Shown: positions 10,517-19,276 of the stretch, piece after piece
Position numbering within the stretch: position 1 is the stretch's first letter
Layout of the letters: each line of letters begins with the position of its first letter
Assembly (NCBI RefSeq): GCF_025506355.1
Contig: NZ_JANZYP010000030.1
Coordinates: 1-64,000, forward strand
Length of the DNA stretch: 64,000 nucleotides
Origin: Sphaerisporangium corydalis
GTDB taxonomy: Bacteria; Actinomycetota; Actinomycetes; Streptosporangiales; Streptosporangiaceae
Direction: 5' to 3'
Program-made: the position numbers and the translations under genes
The notes under the pieces: model-generated
Told to the model about the DNA's origin: nothing
Seen by the model: the letters and a program-made list of their open reading frames with translations, nothing else
Databases searched by the model: none

Positions 10517-13342
10517 TCAGGCCATGTGAAGCGTCGCGATCTCGAAGGGGCGGAGCGGTAGCCGCACGACACCACCCGCGGCATCGAGCGGGCGGACCGG
10601 ACGGCCCGAGGTGTCCGCCAGCCGGGCCCTGGTGAACGGCCCCCGGACGACCGCCTCGGTGGCCGCCGGGTGCAGGGCCACCAGGCGGGCCTCCAGCCAC
10701 CCGTCCCGCTCGCGCAGGGCGCCGAGCACCACCCCGTCACCGCCCACCTCCAGTGGGGAGACGGGCATGGTGCGGGCGGCATCGGCCGCCGAGCCGGGCG
10801 CCGCCAGCAGCTCATGGTGGTATTCCTCGGCCAGGCGCACGAGCCCCGCCCGGTCCCAGGTCCCCTCGTACAGGTGCACGGCGAAGCGCACGGTGATCAT
10901 CCCGGGGCACTGCGCCCCCGGCGTCGCGATCTGCGGGCCCGCCGGCTCGTCCCGCATCGCGTTGTCGTTGCGCGACAGGTGGCCCACCGCCCGCAGCAGC
11001 GTCACGGCCAGCTCGCCCCCCGCGCCCGCTCCCGGCGGGCACACCAGCTCGTACTCGCAGACGTGGTCCAGCAGGACCGCGAGGCCCCCGGCGGCCACGA
11101 AGCCGGACGCGGGAAAGGTGGGCAGCGGTTCCTCGCCGCCCCCGCCCTCGGCCGAGGTCCCCCGGCGCACGACCGCGTACTGCCCGGCGGCGAACGACTC
11201 CGCGGCCTCGCGCGGCAGCGGCGCGTGCCAGCGCACGCGGTGGTCGCGGCAGGGATTGCCGAACGTGGTCGCCAGGCGCGCGAACGGCTCGCCCGCCCTG
11301 AGCTCCACGCGGGTGGTGACGGTCACCTCGGCCTCCTCGGCCGAGCGCGCGCCGCCCGCCGCGTGGCCCGGCCAGCGGTACCCCCGGGCCACCTCCAGCA
11401 CCGAGACCAGCGGCCCGGCGCACACCGCGGTGACCTTCACGGTGTCCGGGACCTCCACCAGGCGGTCGCCGGCCGGCGGCGCGTGGTTGTAGGTGTCGCC
11501 GTCGTCCCCGCCGTCGACGATCCGTCCCACCCCCGAGACGTGCGCGCCCGAGGGGGTGCGCAGCGACAGGGTCCCGTCGCCGTCCACCGTCACCCGCAGC
11601 AGGCCGTTGTCCAGGACGCCCTCGGGCAGGGCCCCGGCGCCCGTCCCGGCGGGAGGGGCGCCCGCGCCCGCCTCGGCCGGAAGGGCGTCCGCCTCGGCCG
11701 GGGGAGCGCCCGCGTCCGCTTCGGCCGGGGGAAGGCCCGCGTCCGCCTCGGCCGGGGGAGCGTCGTGCGGCACCGAGGTCAGGACCGTGCGGCCCATCGC
11801 CGGGACCTCCACGCGCGCCGCGACCGTGACCACCGGCTCGGCCACGGTGCGCACCCGCCACGGCCCCGGCCTGGCCGCCGCCGCGCCGAGGATGGCGTCC
11901 TTGAGGTCGGCGTACCGGTAGCCGGTGGTCGCGTGGCGGCCCACCACGACCGTGAACACGTCCTGTTCGGCCGACCAGGAGATGATCTCGTGGCCGAACA
12001 GCTCGCGCTCGTGGACGCGCCCGAGCAGCCGCGACAGGTCCTCCATCGTGGACTCGTCCAGCAGGGTGGGGGCGTGCCGCAGCGCCTGCGCGGGCACGGG
12101 CGAGCCGCCGGGGGCGGTCAGGCGCGACCGCTCCAGCGGCAGGTCGGCGAGCACCAGCGCGGTCCTGGCGAACGGCGAGGGGTTGACGACGACGATCTGG
12201 TCCCGCCCGGCGGTCGCGGCCAGCGAGGAGTTCACCATGTCGACCACCGCCTGCCCGATCTGCTCGGCCTCGGCGACGCGCGCCTCGACCTGCTGGGCGG
12301 TCTCGTCGGCACCGCACCCGGTGATGGAGTCGTGCCCGCTGCACGCGATGAGGCCGCGCCAGGCCAGCTCGATCAGCCGGCGCGCGGCCGTGCGGTCGGC
12401 CGCGCGCCGCTCACGGCCGGCGGGATCCTGCGCGTCCCCGTGCCGCTCGCTCAGCCACAGGGCCGCCAGCGGCTCGGCGTACCGGGTGACGACGCGCTCT
12501 GCGCGCCCCATGACCTGCTTCAGCGGGATCCGGGCGGAGATGACGCCGGGCAGGATGTTGGCCCGCGCGTGGGAGCGCAGCTCGCCCTCCACGACCGCCG
12601 GCCCCCCGGCGGGCGGCGCCAGGGCGAGGTACTCGCCGAGCGTGGCCAGGCGCAGGCCGGCGGCGGTGATGTCGCCGGAGGGCGCGGAGTGGTCGGCGCC
12701 GTACATCGCCAGCAGCGGGCCCTCGGGGTGCCACGGGCGCATGGTGGCGGTGAAGGACTCCAGGCGGTCGGGGAGCCCTTCCGGCGGGCCGGAGAACAGG
12801 GCCACGGCGTTGCCGTACCCGCCCGGCAGGTACTGGGCGGGGATCACCGTGCCGTCGGCGCCCTTCCAGTCGAACGCGTCGCGCTCGACGGACGCGGGGA
12901 CCCCGCGCCACAGGCAGGCGACCGGCAGCCCGGCCAGGGCGAGGATCTGCGGCATCTGGGCGCAGTGCCCGAACTGGTCGGGCAGGTAGCCGACCTCCAT
13001 GGCCCCGCCCAGCTCGCGGGCGCCCCGCAGGCCGTACTCCAGGTTGCGGATCAGGGTCTCGCCCGAGCACAGGAACTCGTCGGCCAGGATCGTCCAGGGC
13101 CCGGCCGCGAACCGGCCCTCGGCGACGAACCCGGCGACGTCGGCGCGGCGCTCGGGCCGGATCTCCAGGTAGTCCTGCACGGCCGCGAGCTGCCCGTCCA
13201 TGGTGAACCGGTAGAGCGGGTCGGCGGCCATGGTGTCGAGCACCTCGTCGAGCATGCGGACCAGCCCCATGCGGAAACGCTGGAAGGGCAGATACCACTC
13301 GCGGTCCCAGTGGGTGTGGGGAACGACCACGATCTCACTCAA
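10517..13342 (-). CDS. GH38 alpha-mannosidase
   Basis: A protein of 941 aa of glycoside hydrolase family 38, a retaining Zn-dependent alpha-mannosidase. The N-terminal catalytic barrel shows HTHWDREWY (Zn-binding His and Asp), DEFLCSGETLIRN, YLPDQFGHCAQMPQIL with the nucleophile Asp, and HDSITGCGADE with the second metal site. The C-terminal half is the beta-sandwich region of the family. No signal peptide is seen, so it probably acts in the cytoplasm on imported mannosides. The TTG at 13342 has a fair ribosome-binding site (GGAAGG) and puts the family motif right at the N-terminus. A GTG at 13384 has none. An Ala/Pro/Glu repeat linker interrupts the C-terminal half. It is the last gene of an operon with a PHP protein and a sugar ABC importer. 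Confidence 0.92.
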   Translation of the reverse strand: MSEIVVVPHTHWDREWYLPFQRFRMGLVRMLDEVLDTMAADPLYRFTMDGQLAAVQDYLEIRPERRADVAGFVAEGRFAAGPWTILADEFLCSGETLIRNLEYGLRGARELGGAMEVGYLPDQFGHCAQMPQILALAGLPVACLWRGVPASVERDAFDWKGADGTVIPAQYLPGGYGNAVALFSGPPEGLPDRLESFTATMRPWHPEGPLLAMYGADHSAPSGDITAAGLRLATLGEYLALAPPAGGPAVVEGELRSHARANILPGVISARIPLKQVMGRAERVVTRYAEPLAALWLSERHGDAQDPAGRERRAADRTAARRLIELAWRGLIACSGHDSITGCGADETAQQVEARVAEAEQIGQAVVDMVNSSLAATAGRDQIVVVNPSPFARTALVLADLPLERSRLTAPGGSPVPAQALRHAPTLLDESTMEDLSRLLGRVHERELFGHEIISWSAEQDVFTVVVGRHATTGYRYADLKDAILGAAAARPGPWRVRTVAEPVVTVAARVEVPAMGRTVLTSVPHDAPPAEADAGLPPAEADAGAPPAEADALPAEAGAGAPPAGTGAGALPEGVLDNGLLRVTVDGDGTLSLRTPSGAHVSGVGRIVDGGDDGDTYNHAPPAGDRLVEVPDTVKVTAVCAGPLVSVLEVARGYRWPGHAAGGARSAEEAEVTVTTRVELRAGEPFARLATTFGNPCRDHRVRWHAPLPREAAESFAAGQYAVVRRGTSAEGGGGEEPLPTFPASGFVAAGGLAVLLDHVCEYELVCPPGAGAGGELAVTLLRAVGHLSRNDNAMRDEPAGPQIATPGAQCPGMITVRFAVHLYEGTWDRAGLVRLAEEYHHELLAAPGSAADAARTMPVSPLEVGGDGVVLGALRERDGWLEARLVALHPAATEAVVRGPFTRARLADTSGRPVRPLDAAGGVVRLPLRPFEIATLHMA
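11637..11762. repeat. 27-bp tandem repeat (nine-residue PPAEADAGA-like units) in the mannosidase gene
   Basis: About five in-frame units of a 27-bp repeat encode a Pro/Ala/Glu linker within the C-terminal half of the GH38 protein. The best-conserved copies are adjacent at 11699-11752. It reads as an expandable linker, not a structural part. Confidence 0.65.
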
Positions 13343-13402
13343 CGCGCTCGCCTTCCGGGTGTGGTGCGGTGGTGGACAGGGCACGGGCCCGGCGGCCCGA
13401 GG

Positions 13403-14626
13403 TCAGGTGCACAGGGCCATGACCTCGTTGCGCGGGGTCTCCAGCCGGTGCGGGCCCGGCAGGGCGGGCAGGGTCACGCGGTCGCCCCTGACCACCGAAC
13501 GGTGCTCGGGGCCCCACAGCACGAGCCCGTCGGCGTCCAGCACCAGGAACTCCCCGCCGTGCCGCAGCAGCAGGGGCGCGTCCGGGCCGGCGGACACGGC
13601 GGTCCGCCCGGCGCGCACGCCCGCGACGACCGGCCCGGGCCCCTCGCCGCCGGCGAGCACCCAGGTCGTGGGCATGCCGGGCGGGTGGTTCTCGCCGGGA
13701 CGGTGGAAGTCGCCGCCGCCGACCAGCACCAAATCGTCGCGCCAGGCCTGCGCCCAGGCGAGCGGCGCCCCCCACGTGCGGTCCCACCAGCCCGAATGCC
13801 AGATCTCCGCCGTGCGGGGCCGCTCGGTGAACGGGTGGCGCCACGCGCAGTCGGCGGCCAGCGGGTGGTTGACCGACAGCAGCCCGCCCCGCTCGCGCGC
13901 GGCGCGCGCCCAGGAGTCGGCGGGCTCGCGGAAGTCGACCCAGCCGATGTCGCCGAAGGCGTTGGCGTGCCCGAGGTCGGTGGTGACCTCCTGGCCGGGG
14001 ACCAGCGTGATCCCGGCCGCCGAGGCGACGCCGGGCAGTTCGGCGTGGTGGCTGACGGTGTTGTGGTCGGTGACCGCCAGGAAGTCCAGCCCCGACGACC
14101 GGGCCAGCGCGGCCAGCTCGGCCACGGTCAGCGAACCGTCGGAGTGCACGGTGTGGGCGTGCAGGTCGCCGGCCCGCCAGCGCAGGCCGTCCAGCTCCGG
14201 CAGCCGGCGGCGCGCCGAGGCGGGCACGACGCCGGAGGGCGGGGGAGCGGCGGGCGGGACGGGCGGCGGCGGGGGATCGGCGTGCGGGGTCACCGTGACC
14301 TGGTACGGCAGGCCCGCGAACGGGACGCGGTACAGCCCGGTCAGCACCCGCCACACGCCTTGCTCAAGCTCGCCCGGCAGGTAGCCGGGGGTGGCCCACC
14401 CGGGCGCGATCGTGTACCGGGAGCGGGCACCGCCCGACCAGCCGCGGAATCCCGCGGGACCCTCGCACCCGAGGTCCAGCACCCCTGAGGAACGGTCGTA
14501 CGACAGTTCCACGGTGAACGCGGCGGTGCCGGGGGGAAGCTCGACGGGCAGCGCGTGTACCGGCGCGCGGAGCCGGTCGTCCAGCGTCCAGCGCCCGCTG
14601 AGCGTGACGGGCCCCGGGACGCTCAC
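13403..14626 (-). CDS. PHP-domain metallohydrolase (CehA/McbA-like)
   Basis: A protein of 407 aa. Residues 1-130 form a beta-rich N-terminal region ending in a Pro-rich linker. From about 150 there is a polymerase-and-histidinol-phosphatase (PHP) domain with metal ligands in GDLHAHTVHSDG, VTDHNTVSHH, PGQEVTT, SVNHP and GGGDFHRPGE. Such proteins hydrolyse phosphoesters or related bonds. The operon context suggests a step on imported sugars, but the substrate is unknown. The GTG start overlaps the stop of the upstream ATPase gene (GTGA), so the two are translationally coupled. Confidence 0.82.
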   Translation of the reverse strand: MSVPGPVTLSGRWTLDDRLRAPVHALPVELPPGTAAFTVELSYDRSSGVLDLGCEGPAGFRGWSGGARSRYTIAPGWATPGYLPGELEQGVWRVLTGLYRVPFAGLPYQVTVTPHADPPPPPVPPAAPPPSGVVPASARRRLPELDGLRWRAGDLHAHTVHSDGSLTVAELAALARSSGLDFLAVTDHNTVSHHAELPGVASAAGITLVPGQEVTTDLGHANAFGDIGWVDFREPADSWARAARERGGLLSVNHPLAADCAWRHPFTERPRTAEIWHSGWWDRTWGAPLAWAQAWRDDLVLVGGGDFHRPGENHPPGMPTTWVLAGGEGPGPVVAGVRAGRTAVSAGPDAPLLLRHGGEFLVLDADGLVLWGPEHRSVVRGDRVTLPALPGPHRLETPRNEVMALCT

Positions 14627-15687
14627 GGGACCACCAGCGCGCCGTGGCGGTAGACCAGGGCGCGGGGGTGGCGCGGGACGGCCCACGCCCGCGCGCCGGG
14701 CGGCGGCTCGGCGTCCTCGGGCACGACGGCCTGGACCAGGTGGTCGCCCGAGGGCGAGGTCACTTCGAGCGTCACCAGGAAGGAGGTGCCCAGATTCTCC
14801 ACCACCGAGACCTGCCCGGCGAAGGCGTCCTTCCTGGCCGCGTCCGCCAGGTCCATGTACTCCGGGCGCAGCCCGTACACGATCTCCTCGCCGCCGGCGA
14901 CGCCCGGCGCCGGGGGCAGGACGGCCCCGGCTACGTGCAGGCCGTCGTCCTCGGCCACGCCGGGCAGCAGGTTCATCGGCGTGGAGCCGATGAACGAGGC
15001 GACGAAGGTGTTGGCCGGCCGCTGGAACACCTCCGAGGGCGTGCCGACCTGCATGATCCGCCCGGCGGACATGACGGCGATGCGGTCGGCCATCGCCAGC
15101 GCCTCGCCCTGGTCGTGGGTGACGAAGACCGTGGTGACCGCGAGCTCCCGCTGGAGGCGCTTGAGGAACGTCCTGGCCTCCAGGCGCATCCGGGCGTCCA
15201 GGTTGGACAGCGGTTCGTCGAACAGGAACACCGCCGGGTGGCAGGCGATGGCGCGGGCCAGCGCCACCCGCTGCTGCTGGCCGCCGGACAGCTGGGCGGG
15301 CCGGCGGGCCAGCAGCTCCGACAGGCTGAGCCTCGCCGCCGTCTCGGCCGCCTTGGCCTCGCGTTCGGCGCGCGGCACCTTCTTGACGCGCAGCGGATAG
15401 GCGATGTTGGCGGTGACGTCCATGTGCGGGAACAGGGCGTAGTCCTGGAACACCATGGCGACGTCGCGCCGCCCGGGCGGCAGCGCCGTCACGTCCGCGT
15501 CGCCGATCACCACGCGCCCCGACGTGGGGGCCTCCAGGCCGGCGATCGTCCGCAGCAGGGTGGTCTTCCCGCATCCCGAGGGGCCGAGCAGCGCGAAGAA
15601 CTCGCCGTCGGCGATCGCGAGGTCCAGCCCGTCGACCGCCCGGACGCCGCCGGGGAACTCCTTGGTCAGGCCGTGCAGCGAGATCAC
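14623..15687 (-). CDS. Sugar ABC transporter ATP-binding protein (UgpC/MsmK/MalK type)
   Basis: A protein of 354 aa. The nucleotide-binding domain has Walker A LGPSGCGKTT, Q-loop MVFQDYALFPHM, signature LSGGQQQRVALARA, Walker B VFLFDEPLSNLDA and H-loop VFVTHDQGEA. A C-terminal TOBE domain includes YGLRPEYMDL. It energises import through the two adjacent permeases. The GTG start overlaps the permease stop by four bases (GTGA), and its own stop overlaps the PHP gene in the same way. Confidence 0.93.
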   Translation of the reverse strand: MISLHGLTKEFPGGVRAVDGLDLAIADGEFFALLGPSGCGKTTLLRTIAGLEAPTSGRVVIGDADVTALPPGRRDVAMVFQDYALFPHMDVTANIAYPLRVKKVPRAEREAKAAETAARLSLSELLARRPAQLSGGQQQRVALARAIACHPAVFLFDEPLSNLDARMRLEARTFLKRLQRELAVTTVFVTHDQGEALAMADRIAVMSAGRIMQVGTPSEVFQRPANTFVASFIGSTPMNLLPGVAEDDGLHVAGAVLPPAPGVAGGEEIVYGLRPEYMDLADAARKDAFAGQVSVVENLGTSFLVTLEVTSPSGDHLVQAVVPEDAEPPPGARAWAVPRHPRALVYRHGALVVP

Positions 15688-16631
15688 CGTTTGATCCCTC
15701 CGTGGAAGCGGAAGCCGTATCTGCGGCTGACGAAGACGTACATGAGGACGACGGGGAGGGAGTAGAGCAGGGAGAAGGTCGAGATCAGGTCCAGGCGCGG
15801 CGAGCCGCCCTCGGTGTAGAGCGTGTAGAGGATCACCGCGCCCGGCGCCTTGGCGGGGTCGCGCAGCAGGATGAACGGCGTCAGGAAGCTGCCCCACACC
15901 GAGGCGACCGCCCAGACCGCGATCGTGGCCAGCCCGGGGCGGATCACCGGGATCACGATGTGCCGCAGGATCTGCAGGGGGCTCGCCCCGAACACGCGCG
16001 CGGACTCCTCGTATGAGGTCGGCGTGCCGTCCATGAAGTCCTTCAGTATGAAGATCGCGGCCGGGAGCAGCCCGCCCGAGAGGGTCAGGATGACGCCGAG
16101 GTGGGTGTCGATCAGGTCGAGCCGGGTGGCGAGCTCGAAGATCGGCACCATGGCGGCGGTGCCGGTGACCACCGAGGACAGCAGCAGCAGGACGTACAGC
16201 AGGGCGTCCCTGCCGGGCACCCGCACCCGCGACAGCGCGTAGGCGGCGAGCGCGGCCAGCACCACCACCAGGGCGGCGCTGGCCGCCGCCTGGATGACCG
16301 AGTTGCCGAGCGAGCTGAGGACGTAGGGGTTGTCCAGCAGCGCCCTGAAGTTGCGCAGCGTGAACTCCGGGACCGACGCGGTGATCGTCGGGTGGGCGTC
16401 GAACGGCGCGGTGGCCAGCCACAGCAGCGGCAGCGCGAAGAACCCCGCCACGGCGGCCAGGAAGGTGGCCCGCCCGAGTACGGCCACCGCGTGCCGCACC
16501 CGGTCGGTCTCCACCGTGACGACCCGGCCGCCCCCGGCCGTACCGCCCCGGGTCACACCGTCCCCGGTCGTACCGCCCCCGGTCACGCTGTCCCGGGTCA
16601 CGCCGTCCCCGGTCATGTCGCCCCCGGTCAC
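15684..16631 (-). CDS. Carbohydrate ABC transporter permease, MalG type
   Basis: A protein of about 315 aa with six likely transmembrane helices. The EAA loop that docks the ATPase is ESARVFGASPLQILRHIVIP. The C-terminus (SRRYGFRFHGGIKR) is typical of MalG-like CUT1 permeases. The coding start is ambiguous because the first 35 codons are a tandem 15-bp repeat containing several in-frame GTG and ATG codons. The outermost GTG (16631) overlaps the stop of the upstream permease. A conventional N-terminus would begin near VVTVETDRVRHAV (about 16520). Confidence 0.88.
   Translation of the reverse strand: MTGGDMTGDGVTRDSVTGGGTTGDGVTRGGTAGGGRVVTVETDRVRHAVAVLGRATFLAAVAGFFALPLLWLATAPFDAHPTITASVPEFTLRNFRALLDNPYVLSSLGNSVIQAAASAALVVVLAALAAYALSRVRVPGRDALLYVLLLLSSVVTGTAAMVPIFELATRLDLIDTHLGVILTLSGGLLPAAIFILKDFMDGTPTSYEESARVFGASPLQILRHIVIPVIRPGLATIAVWAVASVWGSFLTPFILLRDPAKAPGAVILYTLYTEGGSPRLDLISTFSLLYSLPVVLMYVFVSRRYGFRFHGGIKR
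16527..16631. repeat. Seven-copy 15-bp tandem repeat at the permease start
   Basis: On the minus strand the unit is RTGACCGGGGRCGRY-like (examples GTGACCGGGGGCGAC and GTGACCCGGGGCGGT). Seven units occur in a row, and five begin with ATG or GTG in frame. They encode V/M/T-T-G/R-G/D-G/S/D, unlike any part of a CUT1 permease. Confidence 0.75.
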
Positions 16632-17512
16632 GTGGCCACCCCGCGCCGGCCGCGCAGCAGCCGCAGGTACACCAGGGCCAGGACCAGGTTGATCAGCAGG
16701 ACCAGGAACGACACCGCGGCGCCGAAGCCGAGCCTGCCGCCGCTGACCGCCACGTTGTAGATGTAGACCGGCAGGATCTCCGACCGCCCCTCCGGCCCGC
16801 CCGCGGTGATCTGGAAGCTGGTGAAGTCGTTGAACGTCCACAGGCTGATCAGCAGCAGGTTGGTCAGCATGTGCCCCGTGATCCTCGGGAACACCACGTC
16901 GCGCAGCTGCTGGAAGGTCGAGGCGCCGGCCAGCCGCGCGGTCTCCAGGTGGGACGGCGGCACGTTCTCCAGCGCCGCGCCGTACAGCATCATCGAGAAC
17001 GCGGTGCCGCGCCAGGTGTTGAAGACGATGATCGACGCCATCGGGTGGTCCAGCAGCCAGGCGAATCCCGGGGTGTGCAGGAACGCGTTCAGGGTGCCCT
17101 GGTCGCGGTCGAGCAGGGCGATCCACAGGAACGCCACCACCGAGGAGGGCAGGATCCAGGCGAGCAGCACCAGGCCCTCGACCGTCCGCTTGACCGGGCC
17201 GGTGCGGTTGCGCAGCGCCCAGGCGATGGCGAACCCGAGCCCGGCCTGGCCGATGACGGCAGAGCCGAGCACGAACTGGACGGTCAGCCACAGCGAGGTG
17301 TGGAACCGCTCGTCGCCGAGCGCCGTGAGGTAGTTGTCGGCGCCGACGAGGCTCGGGTTCGCCGCCGCGAGGCCGGTGAGCCGGAAGTCGGTGAGGCCGA
17401 GGTAGATGGTCCACAGGGCCGGGAAGATCAGGAACACCCCGACCAGGACCAGGGCGGGCAGGACGAACCCGAACGCCCGTGCCCTGCCCAGCCCCGCCGC
17501 GTCGGTGTTCAC
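16628..17512 (-). CDS. Carbohydrate ABC transporter permease, MalF type
   Basis: A protein of 294 aa with six likely transmembrane helices. The first is FVLPALVLVGVFLIFPALW. The cytoplasmic EAA loop is ETARLAGASTFQQLRDVVFP. It pairs with the MalG-type permease to form the channel. GTG 17512 was chosen because it gives the usual short N-terminus before helix 1. A GTG at 17596 in the same frame would add 28 Arg/Gly-rich residues and would read through a tandem repeat. The stop overlaps the next permease gene (GTGA). Confidence 0.88.
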   Translation of the reverse strand: MNTDAAGLGRARAFGFVLPALVLVGVFLIFPALWTIYLGLTDFRLTGLAAANPSLVGADNYLTALGDERFHTSLWLTVQFVLGSAVIGQAGLGFAIAWALRNRTGPVKRTVEGLVLLAWILPSSVVAFLWIALLDRDQGTLNAFLHTPGFAWLLDHPMASIIVFNTWRGTAFSMMLYGAALENVPPSHLETARLAGASTFQQLRDVVFPRITGHMLTNLLLISLWTFNDFTSFQITAGGPEGRSEILPVYIYNVAVSGGRLGFGAAVSFLVLLINLVLALVYLRLLRGRRGVAT

Positions 17513-17553
17513 GGCGCCCGCTTCGCCCGCGCCCGCTCGCGTACACGTCCTTC

Positions 17554-17634
17554 GCACGACCCAACCCGTGCGCGTCCCTGACACGGCCTCACCCACGCGC
17601 GTCTTTCACACGGCCTCACCCACGCGTGTCGCAC
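17554..17634. repeat. Three 27-bp tandem repeats between the binding-protein and permease genes
   Basis: Copies at 17581-17607 and 17608-17634 both begin ACACGGCCTCACCCACGCG. A diverged copy lies at 17554-17580. The array lies just upstream of the MalF-type gene, within the intercistronic leader. Confidence 0.65.
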
Positions 17635-17659
17635 ACCCGCGCCCGCCCGCCGCCCCCGT

Positions 17660-17677
17660 CGCCGGCGCGCGCCGGCG
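17660..17677 (-). terminator. Hairpin after the sugar-binding-protein gene
   Basis: CGCCGGCGC is followed directly by its reverse complement, a perfect 18-bp palindrome 10 nt after the binding-protein stop. It may stabilise that mRNA end or partly terminate, which would raise binding protein over permease. Confidence 0.45.
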
Positions 17678-17687
17678 TGTCGCGTGT

Positions 17688-19061
17688 TCATCGGGCGATG
17701 TTGGCGGCGCCGCCGACCAGGCCCTCGAGTTTCCGCTCGTAGGAGGCGGCGGCCTCCTCGACGCTCTTGCCGGAGACGATGTCGGCGGTCGCCTCCTGCA
17801 GGGCGACCGAGACCTGCGGGTACACCGCGAGCCCCGGCCGGTAGGAGGTGATGGGCAGGACCTTCTCCGAGACGAAGCCCAGCATCGGGTCGGACGCCAG
17901 CACCTCCTCGTTCACGTCGGTGCGCGAGGTGATCCTGGCCTCGCCCGCGAGCCCGGCCTTGGTCGCCTCGGCCGAGTGCATGAACGACAGCAGCTGCCAG
18001 GCCAGCTTGGCGTTCGGGGAGTTGGGGTTGAGCACGCGCACGGCGCCGCCGGACATGCTGACGAAGTCCTGGCCCCGCACCCCCGCCCCGGGCCGCCGCG
18101 AGGGGATCAGTGCGTACCCGACGGCCTTGTCGCGGTCGGGCATGGGCGCGACCCCGGCCTTGGGTTCGACGACGGAGCGCCAGAAGTAGTCGCCCTCCGC
18201 CAGGACGCCGATCTTGCCGTCGGCGAACTCCTGGAAGGACTTGTCGCGCCCCTTGGCCTCCTGTTGCAGCCGGGGGTCGCCGAGCCCGGTCGTGTACACC
18301 TGCCGGTAGAAGCCGAGCACGTCCTTGACGGCCTGCGACGCCCCGGTCCACTTGCCGCCCGAGAAGATCTCCGAGCCGGTGCCCACCAGCAGCGGAAGCG
18401 CGCCCTGCATGGCGGTGGCCTCGCCCATGGCGGTGCCCGCGTTGATCTGCAGGGGGACCGGCACCCCGGCCTTCTTGAGCGCCGCGCCGGCGTCGAGGAT
18501 CTCCTGCCAGCTCTTGGGCTGCCAGGACGCGGGCAGCCCCGCCTTGGCGAACAGGGTCTTGTTGTAGAACAGGACGCGGCCGTCGGTGCCCTGCGGCAGG
18601 CCGTACTTCTTGCCGTCGAACACGCCGAGGCTCTGGACCGCCGGGGGGATCTGGCTCCAGCCCTCCCACTGCCCGGCCTCGGGGCCGGCGGTCTGGTCCA
18701 GCGGCTTGATGTACCCGGCCTGGGCGAACTCGCCGACCCAGATGCCGTCCAGGTCGATCACGTCGGCGCCCGCGTGCGACTTCAGGTCCAGCGCGATCTT
18801 GGTCTTGTACTGCTCGTCGTCCACGCCGTTCGGCTGGAACAGCACGTGTACGATCTTGCCCTGGGCCTTCTGCGCTTCTTCGAAGCGGGGGATCAGCCAG
18901 TTCTTGGTCCAGTCGGCGGTCGCGGCGTTCTTGCCGCCCGAGATGGCGTTGGCGGTGATCGTCAGGGTGGTGCCGCCGTCTCCGGAGGGGCCTCCGGAGC
19001 CGCACGCGGAGAGGGACAGCGCGGCGGCGGCCAGTGCGGCGAGAGTTCGTGCGGGTCTCAC
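17688..19061 (-). CDS. Extracellular sugar-binding lipoprotein of a CUT1 ABC transporter
   Basis: A protein of 457 aa. The N-terminus is a lipoprotein signal peptide with lipobox LSAC (MRPARTLAALAAAALSLSAC). The mature part is a family-1 solute-binding protein, with VIDLDGIWVGEFAQAG and GLPQGTDGRVLFYNKTLFAKAG. It captures an oligosaccharide outside the membrane and delivers it to the MalFG-type permeases encoded next. The linked GH38 enzyme suggests a mannose-containing ligand (inference). GTG 19061 follows GGGGAGG at 7 nt. It is the first gene of the minus-strand operon. Confidence 0.92.
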   Translation of the reverse strand: MRPARTLAALAAAALSLSACGSGGPSGDGGTTLTITANAISGGKNAATADWTKNWLIPRFEEAQKAQGKIVHVLFQPNGVDDEQYKTKIALDLKSHAGADVIDLDGIWVGEFAQAGYIKPLDQTAGPEAGQWEGWSQIPPAVQSLGVFDGKKYGLPQGTDGRVLFYNKTLFAKAGLPASWQPKSWQEILDAGAALKKAGVPVPLQINAGTAMGEATAMQGALPLLVGTGSEIFSGGKWTGASQAVKDVLGFYRQVYTTGLGDPRLQQEAKGRDKSFQEFADGKIGVLAEGDYFWRSVVEPKAGVAPMPDRDKAVGYALIPSRRPGAGVRGQDFVSMSGGAVRVLNPNSPNAKLAWQLLSFMHSAEATKAGLAGEARITSRTDVNEEVLASDPMLGFVSEKVLPITSYRPGLAVYPQVSVALQEATADIVSGKSVEEAAASYERKLEGLVGGAANIAR

Positions 19062-19118
19062 GGGAGGACCTCCCCTTGGGGATGGAGGCATACCTGTTTG
19101 AATGTCACGACAACTCGA

Positions 19119-19146
19119 CAATTACACGAGCGGTCTCATCCGTAAA
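19119..19146 (-). promoter_or_regulatory. Candidate promoter of the mannoside-uptake operon
   Basis: On the minus strand, TTTACG (19146-19141), a 16-bp spacer and TAATTG (19124-19119) lie about 58 bp before the GTG of the binding-protein gene. CGACAA direct repeats nearby could be operator half-sites. No regulator gene is next to it. Confidence 0.35.
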
Positions 19147-19211
19147 GATTATTTTTGGGGAAGATGATGCTGGATGGGCGAAAGCGGTTCGCGCTGAGCT
19201 GATCGTGGGAA

Positions 19212-19241
19212 GTGCAACCACGACAGCACCACGAGTAGGGT
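19212..19241 (+). promoter_or_regulatory. Candidate promoter of prcBA
   Basis: GTGCAA (19212-19217), an 18-bp spacer and TAGGGT (19236-19241), followed by AGTAGTCG at 19248-19255 and the ribosome-binding site GGGAGGGAG before GTG 19277. The -10 and downstream octamer match those before arc. Confidence 0.4.
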
Positions 19242-19276
19242 CGGCGTAGTAGTCGAAAGCAGTGGGAGGGAGTCGC

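Noticed and set aside
10670-14488. 1272-aa plus-strand frame antisense to the mannosidase and PHP genes
   Set aside because: Its composition is Arg/Gly/His-rich with no domain. The minus-strand genes carry complete catalytic motifs.
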